Positions 61,301 to 64,000 of a stretch of 64,000 nucleotides of DNA are shown in pieces. The translations under genes and the position numbers were made by a program. Position 1 is the first letter of the stretch. The number at the start of each line of letters is the position of its first letter. Under the pieces are notes generated by a model. That model did not search any database. It was not told the origin of the DNA and worked only from the letters and a program-made list of their open reading frames with translations. This DNA is from Burhinus oedicnemus. Lineage: Eukaryota; Chordata; Aves; Charadriiformes; Burhinidae. The DNA is taken from positions 601,976 through 665,975 of the forward strand of contig VFFE01007125.1 in assembly GCA_008921705.1 (NCBI GenBank). Direction: 5' to 3'.

Positions 61301-62278
61301 CTTTTCCTGGTGCTCAGCGTCGGTCATAATCCCCGAGTCATAGGTGTTTCCATTAAAATGATCAGTCCTTTTAGCACGTTGACACTTTACTGCCTGCAAC
61401 GTGTGAGAGATCTCGGCACTAATTACATCTACATCACTCAGAGTTGCACCAAGGTGTAAACACAGGTCCCTGAAATGATATAATTATAATAGCATAGTTA
61501 ATAAGTGCGCTGATCATTCGCTTGCATGAAGCGCTGCACTGCAGTACAGCGATAGGCCCACGTTATTTATTTATTCCCTGGTACTCTGAGCCATTGCTTC
61601 TCTTCTCCAGGTAACACAGGGCACTGCCACCCTCCTCAGCATTAGCAGAGGGTTTCAGATGGTCGGAAAACCATCTTGATTATAGCTTAAGGGTACTGCA
61701 CCGACAAGCAATCTGCTAATTAAGAGGTATCACGTCAAGCTGCTGACAATCCCTTCTGGAAGGCGCTGTGTTTCCCTCAGCATATCCATGTCGGAGCACC
61801 TTCCCATAGTTTGGTATCAGCAGCACTAACATTTGGCATCTCCCAAAATACAGAGTTCTGCTCCAGCCTCAGAGGTGCCAGTCCTGCCAGGGACGCCTGG
61901 ATGAAGCTGGCCAACTGGGACCACATGCCCCATGATGTTTTCTCTTGCTCCCAAGATGTACCAGTCACCAGGACAACCCGAGATGGGATATGGCTGGGGG
62001 ATGCTGTGGGTTTTGTGCGCATGTCACCAGGGCCCTGGCAACACCAATTGTCCTTGCCAGCCACATTTGGGACATCCACCCCAGATCAGGCTGACCAGGA
62101 GCTTGTGCTTATAGCCAGCTCCTGGGCTAATGGGTGGAGGGTGTGCAGATGGTGAGGGTCATTAAGGTCCATTGGTGTATTCACGGCCTTGAAATATGTA
62201 GGATGCAAATCTAAGCAGGGATTTTTAGGAAATATGCAGTATCTTTGCAGATCTGACTTTACAGGCCTGGCCACCAGA
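58376..62278. other. Unique non-coding sequence, no gene seen
   Basis: About 3.9 kb of single-copy DNA. The interval 61340-61580 is AT-rich, without simple repeats, and includes AATGATATAATTATAATAGC and TTAATAAGTGCGC, a texture seen in conserved non-coding elements. The plus-strand frame at 59957-60340 (127 codons) includes an acceptor-like CTCCCTCCTTGCAG but no recognisable product. No gene is called. Confidence 0.55.
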
Positions 62279-62340
62279 GTCATGGAATCATTTAGGTCGG
62301 AAAAGACCGTTAAGATCATCAACTCCAACTGCTAACGCTA
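62279..62340 (-). mobile_element. CR1 LINE 3' end fragment, minus strand, diverged
   Basis: GTCATGGAATCATTTAGGTC, GGAAAAGACCGTTAAGATCA and TCAACTCCAACTGCTAACGC match the terminal ~60 bases of bird CR1 (tail, 'ggttggaaaagacctttaagatcat', 'gagtccaacc'). Only the 3' UTR end is present. The sequence ends in a small hairpin (62332-62351). Confidence 0.82.
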
Positions 62341-62351
62341 CCAAGCGTTAG
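62332..62351. repeat. Perfect 8-bp stem with ACCA loop
   Basis: CTAACGCT (62332-62339) and AGCGTTAG (62344-62351) are exact complements separated by ACCA. It straddles the internal end of the CR1 fragment. Confidence 0.9.
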
Positions 62352-62559
62352 AAGGACATCTGAAAATTAAAGTGTCCCCTGAGCTTGCAGACCCACCTGA
62401 TTTTCACACTCCAATATAACGAACAGTATCTTTCCAAGTGCTATGTAAATTCTCAGTCATAGCTTAGACGATTCTTCACACTTCAACGACTTTAAGAGCC
62501 CAGCTTTGACAGGTCTACTCTGTTTCATTGTCCCTCTTGAAAACAAACTATGTAGGGAC

Positions 62560-62890
62560 ATGAGTCTTGTCCTGGCATGCACTCCCTCTCGTACCGTGAG
62601 CAGTGCCAGCTTTTGCAGACGACACTTTGGAAAAATCTGTGACCTGCTAAGGCTTGTCCCAGGTCTCTCTCATAGATAAAGATTGACTCAAACCTGAAGT
62701 ATAATAAAAGATTTTAATCCATTCATATTCAGTGGTGGCGTGCCTGTTTTTGATAACCAGGTCACAGTCCAGTCCTTGAATCTTGTTACATTCCTGTGTT
62801 AGTGCTCTCCATGCTCTACTTCCACAGTGTCCGGAAAAGCATTTCCTATTATTAGGTTTTAATTTCCCCATCTTTTTTTTTTCATTCTGA
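62560..62890 (-). mobile_element. Very old CR1/L3-like LINE remnant, 3' region, minus strand
   Basis: On the minus strand the order is AACAAGATTCAAGGACTGGA, TTATCAAAAACAGGCAC, then TATTATACTTCAGGTTTGAG, TCAATCTTTATCTATGAGAG and a diverged GCTGGCACTGCTCACGGTAC. This parallels the ancient amniote CR1/L3 3' part ('acaagattcaagaagggattggac', 'ataacaagaacatccac', 'atgcttcagggtttaagcca', 'tctggtactggccactg'). It belongs to the same old group as 36908-37250 but covers the segment further downstream. Both ends are diffuse and no coding frame is intact. Confidence 0.65.
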
Positions 62891-64000
62891 CTGTATCGCC
62901 AAGGTGTCTTTGCCATAGGTCAAGGTGCTAGTGATGTGTACGGGTACGCATACAGGCCAAAATACGGTCCTGGGCCAAGGGAGCTCACTCATTACTCCAG
63001 CTGTCCCCTTCAGCTCTCAAATCCATTGAGAAGACCATTAGCTTCAATTGATATTTTTGGCCACATGAGGAATTATCACCCACTGAAATCAAAAGTCAGA
63101 GAGAGAGAGAGGACTTTGCAGTTGCCTCAAGGTGAAAAAGAGGATCCTGAACTGGCCGGTCTGGTCTTTATGATCCATACCCTCCAGGAGCTCTGAATTC
63201 CAGTAGCATTTGACAAAGACCCTCAGAGGTTACAGGGAATAGGATGGCATAAGTGACCAGCAATATTTGCCTGTATGGAGAACAAACATCCAAGCAAAGA
63301 AAGTCTTTCCAGGCCAGGGTTATTGATATTAAAACCACAGAACTTAATTAAAAATGAAGGTAATTAAAGCCACATGCAAGAAAGCTTTTTTTTTTTCCCC
63401 TGCATACCATGTCGTAGACTCATAGCATGACTCACGGGGAGAAAGCAGTAAGTCAAGGTGACTGGGAACATTCAAGGGGCGATTATCTGGGATCATTAGT
63501 GGGGCTGGTGGGCGGCAGCTATAAACCGGGAACAGGTCCTGATGAGGTGCATGGCCTTTAACTCCTCTGGTATGTAATGAGAGCTGTAAATCTCCCCATT
63601 ACAGGCAGCGGTGATGCGAGCGTATTCAGCCAGCAGCCTTGCTTTAATCTCTTCATGACATCAAGAGAAGAGGAGGGGCACCCTCGTTCCAGAACCTGAG
63701 CGACCTGAGCCTTCTGAAATGGGTGAAACTACCCATTTTCATGTGGGAATTACGTGCAGTGATGTGAAGGCTGAAAAGTCAACTTCTGCTCCAAATAAAT
63801 TTGGTATGAACCTTGAGGAACTGCATGGGTTTCCAGGGATTTACGCCTCTCAGAGCAGAGCCTGGAGTTTCATATCTAAAATCCCTGAGCTTGTCCACAG
63901 CTATTTTCTTTCTTTTCTGCATATGTCGGAGTGTTTCAGAGAGGACAGAAGTCCGGCTGTTCAGATGGTAGCAAAACACTGATCTGACCTGCGATGATCC
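62891..64000. other. Unique non-coding sequence to the window end
   Basis: No gene recognised. A short (GA)n run lies near 63100-63112 and a T-run near 63387-63397. Open frames of up to 87 codons on both strands over 63719-63982 overlap each other and are anonymous. Confidence 0.6.

Noticed and set aside
1..64000. CRISPR arrays, operons, tRNA or rRNA genes
   Set aside because: None seen. Regularly spaced repeats are absent apart from microsatellites, and the content is that of vertebrate intergenic DNA.

Overview
The window looks like nuclear DNA from a bird: a gene-poor intergenic or long-intronic stretch. Three things point that way. There are CR1 LINE copies with the avian 3' end, a block built around 'GGTTGGAAGGAACCTTTAAG' followed by a short tail of repeated ATTCTRTG units. 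There is a solo LTR of the avian ERVL type. The rest is moderately AT-rich, CpG-poor single-copy sequence carrying diverged MIR-type SINEs and very old CR1 remnants. No host protein-coding gene, rRNA, tRNA or CRISPR array could be recognised on either strand. Nearly all open frames are chance frames; the convincing protein-coding sequence is the 3' end of CR1 reverse transcriptases.

Layout. 0-9 kb: GAGGA microsatellite at the left edge, a MIR at 2.3 kb, a plus-strand CR1 at 3.3-3.7 kb, then mostly unique sequence with a (CA)n tract and a G-quadruplex motif. 9-17 kb: a 21-unit (AAG)n array, the longest plus-strand CR1 (13.3-14.1 kb) and a MIR at 15.1 kb. 17-30 kb: a 50-N gap flanked by poly(A) runs and by sequence that recurs at 29.5-29.8 kb, best explained as an assembly chimera; a minus-strand CR1 at 22.9-23.7 kb with a 226-codon open frame; and two MIR copies at 27.3-27.6 kb. 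30-45 kb: a short CR1 end (36.2 kb), a very old CR1 (36.9-37.2 kb), an old SINE-like element (42.9-43.2 kb) and a CR1 (43.8-44.1 kb). 45-64 kb: a CpG-rich patch (46.8-47.6 kb), short tandem duplications and hairpins, a MIR (51.3 kb), the ERVL solo LTR (56.86-57.43 kb), another MIR (57.7 kb), an AT-rich homeobox/MEF2-like motif cluster (58.35 kb) and two CR1 pieces of different ages (62.3 and 62.6-62.9 kb).

The window is therefore a record of layered retrotransposition: amniote-age MIR and old CR1, then bird CR1 copies all truncated at the 5' end, then an ERV reduced to one LTR. Two minus-strand frames have splice-site-like borders (8.0 kb and 28.6 kb) and are listed as weak exon candidates only. 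I found no convincing new biological system. The observation most worth acting on is the probable misassembly at 17.3-17.7 kb. All repeat-family calls rest on recognition by eye; no database search was run.
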